In this document: positions 1-9,523 of the stretch, in pieces | Layout: each line of letters starts with the position of its first letter | How positions within the stretch are numbered: the stretch's first letter is position 1 | Source of the DNA: Flavobacteriales bacterium | GTDB taxonomy: Bacteria > Bacteroidota > Bacteroidia > UBA10329 | Assembly: GCA_021739695.1 (NCBI GenBank) | Contig: JAIPBM010000002.1 | Location: 1 to 64,000 of the forward strand | Length of the DNA stretch: 64,000 bases | Reading direction: 5' to 3' | The notes under the pieces: model-generated | Told to the model about the DNA's origin: nothing | Database searches by the model: none | Seen by the model: the letters and a program-made list of their open reading frames with translations, nothing else | Program-made: the position numbers and the translations under genes

Positions 1-267
1 GCTTTGCCAAGTGGAACTTGCTGCGTTATAAAAGAAGAAACAATCTATGTCTGTATCGTAAACGAGAAGTCCTTGTGCTGGAGAAAGTATGCCTAAACGC
101 TGAATGGAATTCAATCGTGGGACCAACATTCCCTTTTCGGTAGACGACACATCCAGCACAGAACTTTGGTCGGGAGTTGTAGTTCCGATACCTACGTTAT
201 TGTCTTGGGCAAGGCTACCATAAGCATTGACCGTCAAGAATATTCCAAGTAGAATCTGCTTTTTCAT
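1..267 (-). CDS. Secreted GIGT-motif protein, N-terminal part (cut by window edge)
   Basis: Only the first 89 codons are present; the gene runs off the left edge. It opens with ATG and a signal peptide (MKKQILLGIFLTVNAYGSLAQ region, cleavage probably after the AQ near residue 21). This is followed by the motif VGIGTTTPDQSSVLDVSSTE and then a GMLVPRL..QR segment. The same module (mature N-terminus with GIGT.TPD.SA.L, then G.L.PR.T..Q) begins the three collagen-like proteins upstream in the same operon, so this is a fourth family member. Whether it also carries a Gly-X-Y region cannot be seen. It starts 14 bases after the PorP/SprF stop and is presumably co-transcribed. Function unknown; a secreted surface component is an inference. 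Confidence 0.75.
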   Translation of the reverse strand, partial: MKKQILLGIFLTVNAYGSLAQDNNVGIGTTTPDQSSVLDVSSTEKGMLVPRLNSIQRLGILSPAQGLLVYDTDIDCFFFYNAASSTWQS

Positions 268-281
268 GCCTAAATATTGAA

Positions 282-1316
282 CTATTTTTTGGATTGTCTT
301 CCAGTGTAGTAGAATCCTTCGGCAATGATGCACCTGAGCGATATCTCCAATCCACCTTGAAAAGTGGTTGCCTGACGAAGTTTGGACACATTCACATCAT
401 AGCTTACACCCATCCGCATGAAAAGGTACTCCACGCTTACAATCGGTGTAAGTGCATCGCCCCATCTATAAGTGAGACCCATGCTCATTGCGCCTCCTTT
501 TATAAATCCCGTTACCCTTGCTGCATCTTTAAACAAAAAGCGATAGGATGCACCGAAAACAGCTTCAGTTGAAGGGCCTTGAAGTTGGAAAAGGAACATG
601 GGAACGATGTAACTTCTTCCGCTTCCAACTCCCATCATGGCATCTGCATGAATCGTCCATCGCATATGAAGATGGTCGTCTTGCGACAGGTTGAATTTTT
701 GGACAGGTCTATTCAGATGGAAAAGACCAGTTCCTGCACGTATTTGAAGATCGCGAAACGGCCCTGCACCGTCAGGCTTATTCAAATTCCAGGAAAATCC
801 CAAGGATACATCTGGAGAAATGAACGAATTGAAAGAACTTACTTCGCCTGATCCAATTGTAGGGTCGTAATTATCTCCATCGTATTGACTGCCCCAGATG
901 GCGTTGCTCATATCCACACCTCGGTATAGAATTCCACTTTGAATTCCAGCAGTGATGAACTGTTCCCTCGTCAGATTTAATGTGCTTGCGAGGCTGATAA
1001 GTGCAGATGTTGTGTGCAAACCGAGATCGCCCGCATCGTCCCTATAGGCCGCTAATCCCACGGCAAGACTGGCCTTCTTTTTCAATTTCTTTGGAGTGAT
1101 ACGATGATCATAATTCAGTCCAAAGGTTCTATAAGGCGCATCTACCGTTGCCCATTGATCTCGGTAGTTCACAATCACCCGCGCAGTCCCATCAAACACA
1201 CCTGTCAAACCCGGATTTAGAAGCAGTGGCGTTTCGGTGAATTGCACAAAATGAACGTCTTGTCCACAAACGACCATCGTAACAAAAATGAGCAGATATG
1301 TGAAGAGAAATCTCAT
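282..1316 (-). CDS. PorP/SprF family type IX secretion-associated membrane protein
   Basis: 344 residues with a signal peptide ending at CGQ and the family's opening pattern (QD.HF.QF..TPL.LNPGLTG.F.G..R...NYRDQW). PorP/SprF proteins are outer-membrane proteins that work with the T9SS and are often paired with one particular large secreted protein, as SprF is with SprB. Alternating beta-strand character and a glycine/aromatic-rich middle fit a barrel. The ATG overlaps the stop of the CHU_C gene by four bases, so the two are translationally coupled. That pairing suggests it helps secrete or attach the CHU_C protein and perhaps the collagen-like proteins further upstream; this is inference. Confidence 0.9.
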   Translation of the reverse strand: MRFLFTYLLIFVTMVVCGQDVHFVQFTETPLLLNPGLTGVFDGTARVIVNYRDQWATVDAPYRTFGLNYDHRITPKKLKKKASLAVGLAAYRDDAGDLGLHTTSALISLASTLNLTREQFITAGIQSGILYRGVDMSNAIWGSQYDGDNYDPTIGSGEVSSFNSFISPDVSLGFSWNLNKPDGAGPFRDLQIRAGTGLFHLNRPVQKFNLSQDDHLHMRWTIHADAMMGVGSGRSYIVPMFLFQLQGPSTEAVFGASYRFLFKDAARVTGFIKGGAMSMGLTYRWGDALTPIVSVEYLFMRMGVSYDVNVSKLRQATTFQGGLEISLRCIIAEGFYYTGRQSKK

Positions 1317-2530
1317 CTCAATAGTGTGACATTTCCTTTGGATACCAATTCGCCTCCAGCAGTAATGACATAGACAAACACCGCACTGTTCATAGCCTGA
1401 CCTTTAAAAGTACCGTCCCAACCACGATCTATTTCGGTCGATTCGAACACACAATTTCCCCAGCGGTCGTAGATTTTCATCTCATAATCAAATGGTTCAG
1501 TTCCACGAGGTTTAAAAACATCGTTGCGACCATCCTGATTGGGAGAGAAGACATTTGGCACGAACAGATCTGTGGCCAACGCAGCTAGTGCAATTTCGGG
1601 TGTACTGAAATCCCAATCTGGCGTTTTGAAGGAAATCAACTCTGGGCCAGAACCGAGCAACGGACCGGCCAAGGTTCCAGTGTTTTCATGCCACAGATCT
1701 GATTCTAAGTGTGCCAACGTTTCAAAAAAACCATCTTCCGTTTCTTCATAAAAAACTGTTATTGCCCCTGCTGAAGAACCTTCAGTGCGCTGCATATCGT
1801 GGTAAAAAATCGGATTCACGTAGTACAATTCAGAACCCCGTTGTGTTGAATTGGGTGTCGGACCAGGAACGTATCGAACTTTAAAGGTGTTGTCACCACC
1901 ATTCGGTGCAATGGTTATGGGCCTGATTTTGAAATTATTTATGGTACTACCGACAGGGAAAAAATAATCTTGTTGGCTATTGGTCTTCCTAGACAGACCT
2001 CCGCCTGCATTGGCACTCACAAAACCTTGATCGTGCAGCGCAAGAACGGTTGGAGCAGCGGTGTTTGTGTGATAGACGGTATTTGTTCCAGCAGAAAGTT
2101 CTCGATCGGTGAGGTCAAGCGTGCCACCGGTTGTGATATCTTGAAGCATGTATTTTATTCCCGTTCCAACCAACGTCAAATTATAGAAATTGAGTTGCTG
2201 TGAACCCCTTAGAAACTGGTCATCTCCATAAAGTTCAAATAGACTTTGACCAGGTTGCATTTGGCCATTATTCTCTATGTCGTTCTGCACGCGATAAATC
2301 CCAGAATTCGTTCCCCCTGCCAAAAGGCCATCGTTCAAGATACTTCCTTCAACTACCAACTCTCCAGCGTTTGACAGTTGTCCTGCGGCATTTTGCATTC
2401 CACCTTCAGCAAAGATTACCTGACAACCTGGGTTAATTCTGATGTCAGTTCCTTTATTGATCACAAACTCGGTCTGGCCACTCACAACGAATGGCAGAAC
2501 GAACAGAATGATATGAAGCAGATGTTTCAT
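1313..2530 (-). CDS. T9SS type B (CHU_C) sorting-domain surface protein
   Basis: About 405 residues. I chose the ATG at 2530 ([19 protein letters not shown]) because it shares one base with the preceding stop (TGATG) and has a strong GGAGAAGG ribosome site just upstream; a TTG six codons earlier lies inside that site. The protein has a signal peptide, a middle with short strand-like repeats and no recognised enzyme domain, and a gliding-motility-associated C-terminal domain: VFSPNQDGRNDVF, then YDRWGNCVFES, then W.GTFKGQ...AVFVYV. This tail is the usual T9SS type B signal for export across the outer membrane. It is followed directly by a PorP/SprF gene, the normal partner class. Likely a surface or cell-attached protein. 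Confidence 0.9.
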   Translation of the reverse strand: MKHLLHIILFVLPFVVSGQTEFVINKGTDIRINPGCQVIFAEGGMQNAAGQLSNAGELVVEGSILNDGLLAGGTNSGIYRVQNDIENNGQMQPGQSLFELYGDDQFLRGSQQLNFYNLTLVGTGIKYMLQDITTGGTLDLTDRELSAGTNTVYHTNTAAPTVLALHDQGFVSANAGGGLSRKTNSQQDYFFPVGSTINNFKIRPITIAPNGGDNTFKVRYVPGPTPNSTQRGSELYYVNPIFYHDMQRTEGSSAGAITVFYEETEDGFFETLAHLESDLWHENTGTLAGPLLGSGPELISFKTPDWDFSTPEIALAALATDLFVPNVFSPNQDGRNDVFKPRGTEPFDYEMKIYDRWGNCVFESTEIDRGWDGTFKGQAMNSAVFVYVITAGGELVSKGNVTLLR

Positions 2531-5040
2531 CAGTTTATCCTTCTCCAAAAAATGACGGCAACGTTATCTGGTCGTGTTTCGCTAGCAGTTGTTCCAGTAG
2601 CCGCACCATTCACGCTAACATTCAATGCATGAGTATGGTCAGGCAATGTATGTTGATGATTTGGGCCGTTACTCGTAGGGCGCTGCTTGATCCAATGTCG
2701 GTGTGCATACAAATCTGTATTATGTGTATGAGAGCCGTCAGCGGTTATCGTGTGATTATGATTCATACAGTTATCACCTAAACGACCAAGGAAGTTTCCA
2801 ACTGTTTCGTCTCCATTAAAGGTGCTTCCACAAGTGCTTCCGTTGTTTCCAGCTGATGACATGTTCCATGCGTCTCCATCTAAATTGTCATCATAAGGAA
2901 TCCAAATATTACCTGAGTAGGGATTTGCCCCAGAAGTCGACCCACTATGATTGTGACTTCCTGCAGAAGAGCTTGCACGGCTGGTGTAGTCGGAAGCCGT
3001 TCCATTTACCCCGCCCCACCAGAATGAGCCATCAGAAATGGTATTTCCTTGACCGTCTCCATTTCCAGTTCCTGCTGAATACTGTCTCGAATCCTCAATA
3101 CTCCACCAACCACCCCAATCGTGCGTATGGGCTCCAGATGCTGATGTATTCAACACTCCTGAACCGGCTGTAGAACCCGTGACAGAATGGGTGTGGTCTT
3201 GAAACGCGTCAGATTGCACCGCCCCTGTCAATGCACCAGCTGTAGAAACGTTTGCACCTCCACCTCTTGCTCGAATAAAGCTGCCGTTGGAAATGTCAAC
3301 AAATACCCAAACCGTATTCGGATAGATAACGTTCGGGTCAGCAGCCTGAGACCACTGTATGTACGTAGATCCGATTGGAGGTGTATTGATATTCAACCAT
3401 GCAAATCCGTTATATACCTCCATCGAACCAAGATCTGTATTCCACCGCATTGCACCTGTAGGGATTGTGCCGGTAGGTCGTTGCGCAGAAGTTCCCGCAG
3501 GCACGCCCAACGCATCTGTGGTGGCAATTTGAAATGATACCGTAGCAGTAGTCGTACCAACACCAATGTTGTTAGTATTTGGGTCGTTGTACAGATTGCT
3601 TGTCGCTTCCCATGTAGTTCCGTTATGCCTCAACGTTTGGCCAATGGTTCCTGAAGCAATTGATCCCGAAGGGCCAGTTACTCCGGTAGGACCAGCGGGG
3701 CCAGTATTTCCTTGTGAACCTGTCGGTCCAAGAAGTCCTTGTGGACCCTGAGGACCAGTAGAACCAGGCGATCCTTGAGCACCAGTTGGGCCTGCAGGAC
3801 CGGTTGACCCATTCGGTCCGATCAAACCTTGTGGTCCAGTAGGGCCTACGACTCCTTGAGGACCTGCCGCTCCCTGTGGACCTGTTGCTCCGACACTTCC
3901 CGATGGCCCAATAGCTCCAGTTGATCCGGTCAAACCAATTGGACCCTGAGCGCCCACTGCTCCAGTAGAACCTTGTGGCCCTGCGGGTCCAGTGGCTCCT
4001 TGATTACCGGTTGGCCCTTGCGGTCCAATCGGACCTGTTGGACCCGGAAGTCCAGCACCCGTGGGGCCGACCGCTCCGGCAGGACCGGTTGCACCCACTG
4101 GGCCAGTTGGACCCTGAATTCCTGCGCCTGTTGGACCGGTTGCCCCAGTGAGGCCTATAGAGCCTGTCGCACCTGCTACTCCTGGGTTTCCTGTAGGGCC
4201 TTGCGGACCTGTTGGGCCAGCTAAACCAATCGGACCAGTTGCCCCTTGATTTCCAGTAACTCCCTGAGGACCTGTAGGGCCAGTCGGACCAGGTAATCCT
4301 GCTCCTGTCGGACCAATCAACCCTTGTGGGCCAGTTGCACCATCGATACCATTAGCTCCTGCGACCCCAGTCGGGCCTGTCGGGCCAGGTAATCCTGCTC
4401 CTGTCGGACCAATCAACCCCTGTGGGCCAGTTGCACCATCGATACCATTAGCTCCTGCGACTCCAGTCGGACCTATCGGTCCTGCGGCTCCTTGTGGACC
4501 AGTTGCGCCAGCAGGGCCAGCTGGTCCAATTGCGCCTGTGACACCGGGCGCACCATTCAATCCTGCAGCTCCTGCTGGACCGGCCGGTCCAGCTGGCCCA
4601 GCTGATCCAGGTGGGCCTTGCGGTCCTGTTACACCATTCACGCCTTGAGTGCCATTAACCCCGGGAGGGCCTTGTGGTCCGGTAGGTCCTGTTACTCCAT
4701 CAACACCGATCGTTCCGGCAATGCCTTGCGGACCTGTAGGTCCTTGTGGACCTTGAGGGCCCATTGGACCAATTGCTTCCACCCAAACTGTTCCATCAAA
4801 ATACCAGAATGACTGAGTACTTAAATCATAAACCAGCAACCCAGTTGCAGGAGAAGAAATCGCCAATTTTTCAGTGGTGGTCATTCTCGTGACCAAGAAT
4901 CCCATATCGTTTGCTTGCAGCTCCAATAAGGCAGACGGGTCTGGGTTCAAAGTTCCTACACCCATGTTAGGTTGCTGTGCCTGAACTTCAGCGAGAAGAA
5001 CCAAACTGAAGATGGTTGATATAACGTGTTTCAATTTCAT
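2530..5040 (-). CDS. Large collagen-like (Gly-X-Y) secreted protein with His-rich tail-fibre-like C-terminus
   Basis: 836 residues. Signal peptide ends near residue 21 (VQAQ), followed by the operon's shared [16 protein letters not shown] module and the FWYFDG..W motif. A Gly-X-Y stretch rich in GPTGPQG runs from about residue 91 to about 458, with recurring breaks of the GPTGAGLPG kind. The C-terminal ~370 residues hold many H.H pairs ([29 protein letters not shown]) and end in [16 protein letters not shown]. That ending resembles the collar/tip region of phage tail fibres, which trimerise around buried His pairs and metal. A trimeric surface fibre is the natural inference. No standard T9SS tail is visible. 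It sits between a similar gene (5-base gap) and the CHU_C gene (1-base overlap). Confidence 0.85.
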   Translation of the reverse strand: MKLKHVISTIFSLVLLAEVQAQQPNMGVGTLNPDPSALLELQANDMGFLVTRMTTTEKLAISSPATGLLVYDLSTQSFWYFDGTVWVEAIGPMGPQGPQGPTGPQGIAGTIGVDGVTGPTGPQGPPGVNGTQGVNGVTGPQGPPGSAGPAGPAGPAGAAGLNGAPGVTGAIGPAGPAGATGPQGAAGPIGPTGVAGANGIDGATGPQGLIGPTGAGLPGPTGPTGVAGANGIDGATGPQGLIGPTGAGLPGPTGPTGPQGVTGNQGATGPIGLAGPTGPQGPTGNPGVAGATGSIGLTGATGPTGAGIQGPTGPVGATGPAGAVGPTGAGLPGPTGPIGPQGPTGNQGATGPAGPQGSTGAVGAQGPIGLTGSTGAIGPSGSVGATGPQGAAGPQGVVGPTGPQGLIGPNGSTGPAGPTGAQGSPGSTGPQGPQGLLGPTGSQGNTGPAGPTGVTGPSGSIASGTIGQTLRHNGTTWEATSNLYNDPNTNNIGVGTTTATVSFQIATTDALGVPAGTSAQRPTGTIPTGAMRWNTDLGSMEVYNGFAWLNINTPPIGSTYIQWSQAADPNVIYPNTVWVFVDISNGSFIRARGGGANVSTAGALTGAVQSDAFQDHTHSVTGSTAGSGVLNTSASGAHTHDWGGWWSIEDSRQYSAGTGNGDGQGNTISDGSFWWGGVNGTASDYTSRASSSAGSHNHSGSTSGANPYSGNIWIPYDDNLDGDAWNMSSAGNNGSTCGSTFNGDETVGNFLGRLGDNCMNHNHTITADGSHTHNTDLYAHRHWIKQRPTSNGPNHQHTLPDHTHALNVSVNGAATGTTASETRPDNVAVIFWRRIN
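4291..4482 (-). repeat. Two tandem 96-bp copies inside the collagen-like region
   Basis: Positions 4291-4386 and 4387-4482 are nearly identical (four or so differences) and encode a duplicated 32-residue unit beginning [16 protein letters not shown]. The 96-base period equals 32 codons, so the frame and Gly-X-Y register around the GPTGAGLPG break are kept. It looks like a recent in-frame duplication. Confidence 0.85.
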
Positions 5041-5045
5041 TTTTG

Positions 5046-6203
5046 TTAGAATGCGCTTCCTCCACCTTGTGCTGATGCTGGGCGCTGGTCGTCAGTCATT
5101 TCAATTTTCACAAACAGTACATCCACGCTCCAATCTTCATCGCTTGGGCTTTCCAGATCTCCTTTAAACCACCATGTTCCTCCACTGGTATACATTCTCG
5201 ACCTTGTAGAATGCGAATCTCCGTCATCGCCTGTTGGGTAAAACCCAGCAACCCAAGCAACATAATCCGTGGTAGAAACACCTGTATTCTTATTCGGATT
5301 ATCGCAATTATTACAGTAGAATCGTCTTAGCATAAATGGTTTGGCTCCATCAACCCAAACATCTCCGCTAGATAAAACACGCATACGTTCAGTTGCCGAA
5401 GTATTGACATTCAGTGCTTGATTATCGGTTGTACCGAGGAAATTGTTGGTGGGGTTGGTTCCTCCATTTCCAGCTAACACCCAAGCTGCTTGTGTTGCGC
5501 TCAAAGTAGAAGACGGGTCTGTCACACTTAAGATGCCGTTTGCATCCATTGCAATAGCGGTGTTGAAGCTTGGAGGTCCCACCGGACCCGTGGGCCCCGC
5601 AATTCCAACAGGTCCTTGTGGTCCAGCCGAGCCGACAATCCCGACTGCTCCTTGAGGACCGGTAGCACCAATGGGACCCGCTGCACCAAGAACTCCAACA
5701 ACTCCTTGTAAACCAACAGCACCGACTGGCCCCTGTGATCCGGTCGGGCCAGTAATTCCAACAACTCCAACAATACCTTGAGGGCCAGTAATTCCTAAAT
5801 TTCCTTGCGGCCCTTGGGGTCCGGTGACACCAACTGGGCCAATCGGCCCTACAATATTCGAGGACAAGCCGGTAGGTCCTTGTGGTCCGATGGGTCCTGT
5901 AATCCCAACAATTCCGACTGGTCCTTGTGGACCCGTAGGACCAAATGGCTGAACCCATTGTATACCGTCAAAATACCAGAAACCAACCGTGGTCACATCA
6001 AATACAAGCAGTCCATTCGTTGGATTCGGAATCATCTGTCGCTGCGCGCTGGTCATTCTTGGAATAAGCACGCCTTTATCAACGGACGATAGTTCCAATT
6101 GAGCCGTTTGATCCGGTGTCAATGTTCCAATACCAACCCTCTGCTGCGCCATCGCTGGCATCAGCAAGAATAATAGAGCCGTTATGGAAATCAGCAGCTT
6201 CAT
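5046..6203 (-). CDS. Collagen-like secreted protein with conserved Cys/Trp C-terminal domain
   Basis: 385 residues from the ATG at 6203, which shares one base with the preceding stop (TGATG). Signal peptide [20 protein letters not shown], then the shared [18 protein letters not shown] module, FWYFDGIQW, a Gly-X-Y region of roughly 125 residues, and a C-terminal domain of about 170 residues. That domain contains [34 protein letters not shown] and GGTWWFKGD, and is shared with the next gene but not with the 836-residue protein. The CNNCDN pair of cysteines may bind metal or form a disulfide. Family function is not known to me; a secreted trimeric fibre is plausible. Confidence 0.85.
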   Translation of the reverse strand: MKLLISITALLFLLMPAMAQQRVGIGTLTPDQTAQLELSSVDKGVLIPRMTSAQRQMIPNPTNGLLVFDVTTVGFWYFDGIQWVQPFGPTGPQGPVGIVGITGPIGPQGPTGLSSNIVGPIGPVGVTGPQGPQGNLGITGPQGIVGVVGITGPTGSQGPVGAVGLQGVVGVLGAAGPIGATGPQGAVGIVGSAGPQGPVGIAGPTGPVGPPSFNTAIAMDANGILSVTDPSSTLSATQAAWVLAGNGGTNPTNNFLGTTDNQALNVNTSATERMRVLSSGDVWVDGAKPFMLRRFYCNNCDNPNKNTGVSTTDYVAWVAGFYPTGDDGDSHSTRSRMYTSGGTWWFKGDLESPSDEDWSVDVLFVKIEMTDDQRPASAQGGGSAF

Positions 6204-7360
6204 CAAAATCCTGTTCCTCCTCCGTTTGATGACCCAGGGCGTTGGTCATCTACTATTTCCACCTTAATGAAAACGACATCTACACTCCAGTCTTCACTGT
6301 TCGCACCTTCGGTATCGCCCTTAAACCACCAAGTTCCACCATTTGCATACATTCTTGCCCGTGTACTTTCCGTATCGCTATTACTGGTTGGATAGAAACC
6401 ACCGATCACCGCGATATAATCTGCTATGGACACTCCGGTATTTCGGTTCGGGTTATCGCAGCCATTGCAATAAAACCTTCGAATTTGAATGGGTTTGGCC
6501 CCATCAACCCAAACATCTCCATTGCCCAAAACACGCATTTTCTCTGTACTGTTGGTTCGGATTACCAAGGGTTGATTGTCTGTGGTTCCAATGAAATTAG
6601 TGGCTGGATTTGTGCCAGAATTTCCTGTGGTCAACCAACTTCCCGAAGTGGTGGTAAGCGTTCCACCATCGTCCGTCAGACTGTATGTTCCATCGGGATT
6701 AGAGGTAAATGAAAGATTATAGCTAGCGGAACCTGATGGTCCAACCGGGCCTTGAATCCCTTGCAGACCTGTAGGGCCAATCGGACCTTGAATTCCCTGC
6801 GGGCCAGTTGCACCAACCAACCCTTGCGGGCCGGTTGGCCCCTGCGACCCCTGTGCTCCTGTTGGCCCTTGGATTCCTTGAATTCCTGTTGGACCCTGTG
6901 GACCCTGAGACCCTTGCAATCCTTGTGGGCCGGTTGGTCCAATGGGTCCTTGAATGCCTTGAATTCCCGCTGGGCCTTGAAGGCCCTGAGGACCTGTTGG
7001 ACCTGGAACAAAAGAATCAGCTCCCGGTGGTCCTACTGGACCTTGGATTCCCTGCGGACCTTGAGGACCTTGAGGGCCTGTCGGACCCGTTGGCCCCAAG
7101 GCCTCAATCCATTGCGTTCCGTCATAATACCAGAACGATTCAGTAGTGATGTCAAATATGAAAAGTCCTTGTGCAGGACTGGAAATGGCATTCTTCTGCG
7201 CAGATGTCAATCGGGGAAGCAGCACGCCTTTATCTGTGCTTTTCACCTCCAGAATAGCAGATGGATCAGGCGTTAGCGTTCCAATACCCATGTTGTCCTG
7301 CCCAAAAACGGAGCAAGAAATCATCAACCAAAAAAAGGTCAGTCGTAAAGTAAACTTCAT
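6203..7360 (-). CDS. Collagen-like secreted protein, first gene of the fibre operon
   Basis: 385 residues from the ATG at 7360; the reading frame stays open upstream to 7411, but [21 protein letters not shown] from 7360 is a clean signal peptide. Next come [36 protein letters not shown], and a Gly-X-Y stretch from about residue 92 dominated by GPQGIQGP and GPTGPQG. The C-terminal domain matches that of the downstream paralogue ([44 protein letters not shown]), so the two probably arose by duplication. As the most upstream gene of the minus-strand run it should carry the operon promoter; I saw no convincing TAnnTTTG box in 7361-7445. Confidence 0.85.
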   Translation of the reverse strand: MKFTLRLTFFWLMISCSVFGQDNMGIGTLTPDPSAILEVKSTDKGVLLPRLTSAQKNAISSPAQGLFIFDITTESFWYYDGTQWIEALGPTGPTGPQGPQGPQGIQGPVGPPGADSFVPGPTGPQGLQGPAGIQGIQGPIGPTGPQGLQGSQGPQGPTGIQGIQGPTGAQGSQGPTGPQGLVGATGPQGIQGPIGPTGLQGIQGPVGPSGSASYNLSFTSNPDGTYSLTDDGGTLTTTSGSWLTTGNSGTNPATNFIGTTDNQPLVIRTNSTEKMRVLGNGDVWVDGAKPIQIRRFYCNGCDNPNRNTGVSIADYIAVIGGFYPTSNSDTESTRARMYANGGTWWFKGDTEGANSEDWSVDVVFIKVEIVDDQRPGSSNGGGTGF

Positions 7361-7445
7361 AATCTCGGGGTTGAGAAGGCATGAAGGTAATAGAATGTCA
7401 ACAGATTTCACGAAACTGATAACGCAAAATCAGGTTGATGGCTGC

Positions 7446-8417
7446 TTACCAATCAAGCAGCCAAGCGAAGATCAACGGAGCTACAATCGTAGCATCCGAT
7501 TCAACGATGAATTTAGGTGTGTTAATATCCAATTTTCCCCAGGTGATCTTCTCGTTTGGAACGGCTCCAGAGTATGAACCGTAGCTCGTTGTGCTGTCAG
7601 AGATCTGGCAGAAATAACTCCAAAAAGGAATATCAGTCATTTCAAGATCTTGGTAAAGCATTGGTACTACACAGATTGGGAAATCGCCTGCAATTCCACC
7701 ACCAATTTGGAAGAATCCAACTCCTTTCCCACTCGAATTTTGGATGTACCAATCTGAAAGCCACATCATGTATTCGATACCCGATTTGATAGTGGATGGG
7801 TTCAGCTCGCCTTTGTAGCAATAAGAAGCAAAGATGTTTCCCATCGTACTGTCTTCCCAACCTGGACAGATGATGGGTAGATTGCGTTCGGCAGCCGCCA
7901 GCATCCACGAATTCTTCGGGTCGATCTGGTAGTATTGTTCGAGGTCTCCGTTCAGAAGAATCTTGTACATGTATTCGTGCGGAAGGAATCGCTCACCCGC
8001 ATCCTGCGCATCTTTCCACACTTTAAAAATGTGCTTTTGCAATCTGCGAAAAGCCTCTTCTTCTGGAATACACGTATCTGTAACTCTATTAAAGCCATTT
8101 TCTAAAAGGTCCCATTCGTCCTGCGGAGAAAGATCTCTGTAATGCGGAACGCGCTTGTAATGATCGTGCGCCACCAAGTTCATCAGGTCTTCTTCCAAAT
8201 TGGCACCCGTACATGAAATGATGTCCACTTTTCCTTGGCGGATGATCTCTGCCAACGAGCGGCCCAATTCAGCTGTGCTCATCGCGCCAGCCAGTGTTAT
8301 CATCATTTTTCCGCCTTCCGCCAAATGGGTTTCATAGCCTTTGGCTGCGTCCATCAATGCGGCTGCGTTGAAATGTCGGAAGTGCTCTTCTGCAAACTTG
8401 GAAATCGGTCCTTTCAT
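7446..8417 (-). CDS. Deoxyhypusine synthase family protein
   Basis: 323 residues, similar throughout to the deoxyhypusine synthase fold: MKGPISKF start, GGKMMITLAGAMSTAELG, SCTGANLEEDL, CPGWEDSTMGN and, near the C-terminus, SGAVPNEKITWGKL followed by ESDATIVAPL. In eukaryotic DHS the equivalent of WGK carries the catalytic lysine that forms the spermidine-derived imine; here that is about Lys295 and it is present, as is the preceding acidic/Ser-Gly segment. Bacteria have no eIF5A to modify, so the real substrate is probably a polyamine or another amine acceptor (homospermidine-synthase-like chemistry is one idea). Single gene, divergent from the neighbouring transporter. Confidence 0.88.
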   Translation of the reverse strand: MKGPISKFAEEHFRHFNAAALMDAAKGYETHLAEGGKMMITLAGAMSTAELGRSLAEIIRQGKVDIISCTGANLEEDLMNLVAHDHYKRVPHYRDLSPQDEWDLLENGFNRVTDTCIPEEEAFRRLQKHIFKVWKDAQDAGERFLPHEYMYKILLNGDLEQYYQIDPKNSWMLAAAERNLPIICPGWEDSTMGNIFASYCYKGELNPSTIKSGIEYMMWLSDWYIQNSSGKGVGFFQIGGGIAGDFPICVVPMLYQDLEMTDIPFWSYFCQISDSTTSYGSYSGAVPNEKITWGKLDINTPKFIVESDATIVAPLIFAWLLDW

Positions 8418-8424
8418 AGTGGTT

Positions 8425-8487
8425 TCGAATTACGAATTGGGCGCGAATATCCGAAACGAAGTTCAGCGGAGCTAATTACGAATTGGG
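8425..8487. repeat. Solo arm-like repeats related to the GxxExxY element ends
   Basis: The gap between the divergent genes contains CGAATTACGAATTGGGCGCG followed by AATAT (from 8425) and again AATTACGAATTGGGG at about 8474-8487. The first copy closely follows the arm of the GxxExxY element at 50178-50217 and 50639-50677 (ACGAATTACGAAT, a short spacer, CGAATAT). No GxxExxY ORF is nearby, so this looks like a leftover or independent copy of one arm. Confidence 0.5.
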
Positions 8488-8587
8488 GAAAAATGAAAAA
8501 GGGTAAAACGAAAAACGTGTTAGAAACTTTCCTGATTAACATTTCAATGCGTTCCATCTTGAAACGGTAAAAGCCAACCTTTGCCTT

Positions 8588-9430
8588 GTGTCAACATTCA
8601 CGTTCCTTTTGGTGCTTATCAGTGCGCTGCTGCATGCATCTTGGAACTTTATCGCCAAGAAGCACGCAGGCAATTACAGCATCATTTACCTCTCTTTCTT
8701 GGTCAGCTCCATCGCAACTGGACTTTTGTCTATTCCTTTTCTAGCCGATATGGAGTTAAACCCAACGCTGATCACGCTTTTGGTGACCAGCGGTGTGCTG
8801 CATGCGATCTACGGTTTCGTGCTCACTTTTACGTATAAGAATGGCGACATCAGCACACTTTATCCGATTGTGAGAGGAAGCGGAATTGCTGGTTCGGTAT
8901 TGCTTTCGCTGATCATCTTACACGAATTCCTAAATGGCATTTCCGCCTTCGGTGTTCTTTTGGTGATGACAGGAATTGGCGTCCTTTCGTACAAAAGGAA
9001 CCGCGCAGCCACATCGCCAAAAGGCATTTTCCTCGCTTTGGTCTGCGGAGGGTTCATCATGAGCTACACCATCATCGATAAATTACTGGTTGCTGATATT
9101 CACCCGATTCCCGTTTTGGCAGCATCGCAGATCATTTCCACTTTTCTGTTTTTTCCATACGTGCTTACGCAACACAAAACCGAAATGCGTTTGACATTGA
9201 GAACGCTGATGAAGCCCGTTCTACTCATCAGCGTTATTGCCACGAGCAGCTACTTGATCATCCTGTATGCCATGCAGATTGCAGATATCAGTCGGATTGC
9301 AGCTGTGCGCGAAGCTTCGGTGGTTTTTGGCGCTTTTGCCGGTTACATGATCCTGAAAGAGACCTTCAGCAAAACCCGATTGATCGGTGTCGTTCTTGTG
9401 ATGATCGGAATTATCTTGGTCAAACTTTGA
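8588..9430 (+). CDS. EamA (DMT) family transporter
   Basis: 280 residues, GTG start. Ten hydrophobic segments in two five-helix halves, the usual EamA arrangement; the first half has the family's ALLHASWNFIAKK opening and the second ends in SVVFGAFAGYMILKETFSKTRLIGVVLVMIG (an E-rich loop before the last helix, as in many drug/metabolite exporters). Acts in the inner membrane, probably as a small-molecule exporter; substrate unknown. Stands alone, transcribed away from the deoxyhypusine-synthase-like gene with a 170-base gap holding arm-like repeats. Confidence 0.9.
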   Translation: MSTFTFLLVLISALLHASWNFIAKKHAGNYSIIYLSFLVSSIATGLLSIPFLADMELNPTLITLLVTSGVLHAIYGFVLTFTYKNGDISTLYPIVRGSGIAGSVLLSLIILHEFLNGISAFGVLLVMTGIGVLSYKRNRAATSPKGIFLALVCGGFIMSYTIIDKLLVADIHPIPVLAASQIISTFLFFPYVLTQHKTEMRLTLRTLMKPVLLISVIATSSYLIILYAMQIADISRIAAVREASVVFGAFAGYMILKETFSKTRLIGVVLVMIGIILVKL

Positions 9431-9523
9431 AGTTTGGAAAAACGGAATGACCTCCGCTAACTCCTTTCGAGGAGAGGAATTTGGCGTAATTTCGAACTTC
9501 CGATCAGTAAGCAATCATATCCA

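Noticed and set aside
3660..4770. CRISPR-like repetitive pattern
   Set aside because: Repeat units are collagen codons of variable length without constant spacers or a leader.
2530..5040. Phage tail-fibre protein as evidence of a prophage
   Set aside because: No other phage genes are present, and the N-terminus carries a secretion signal shared with its operon neighbours.
2530..7360. Long antisense frames opposite the collagen-like genes
   Set aside because: Gly-X-Y codons produce open frames on the other strand; the minus-strand proteins have signal peptides and family domains.
9437..9500. CTCC...GGAG-type hairpin before the DUF4476 gene
   Set aside because: Short, no T-run and no match to the repeat families elsewhere in the window.
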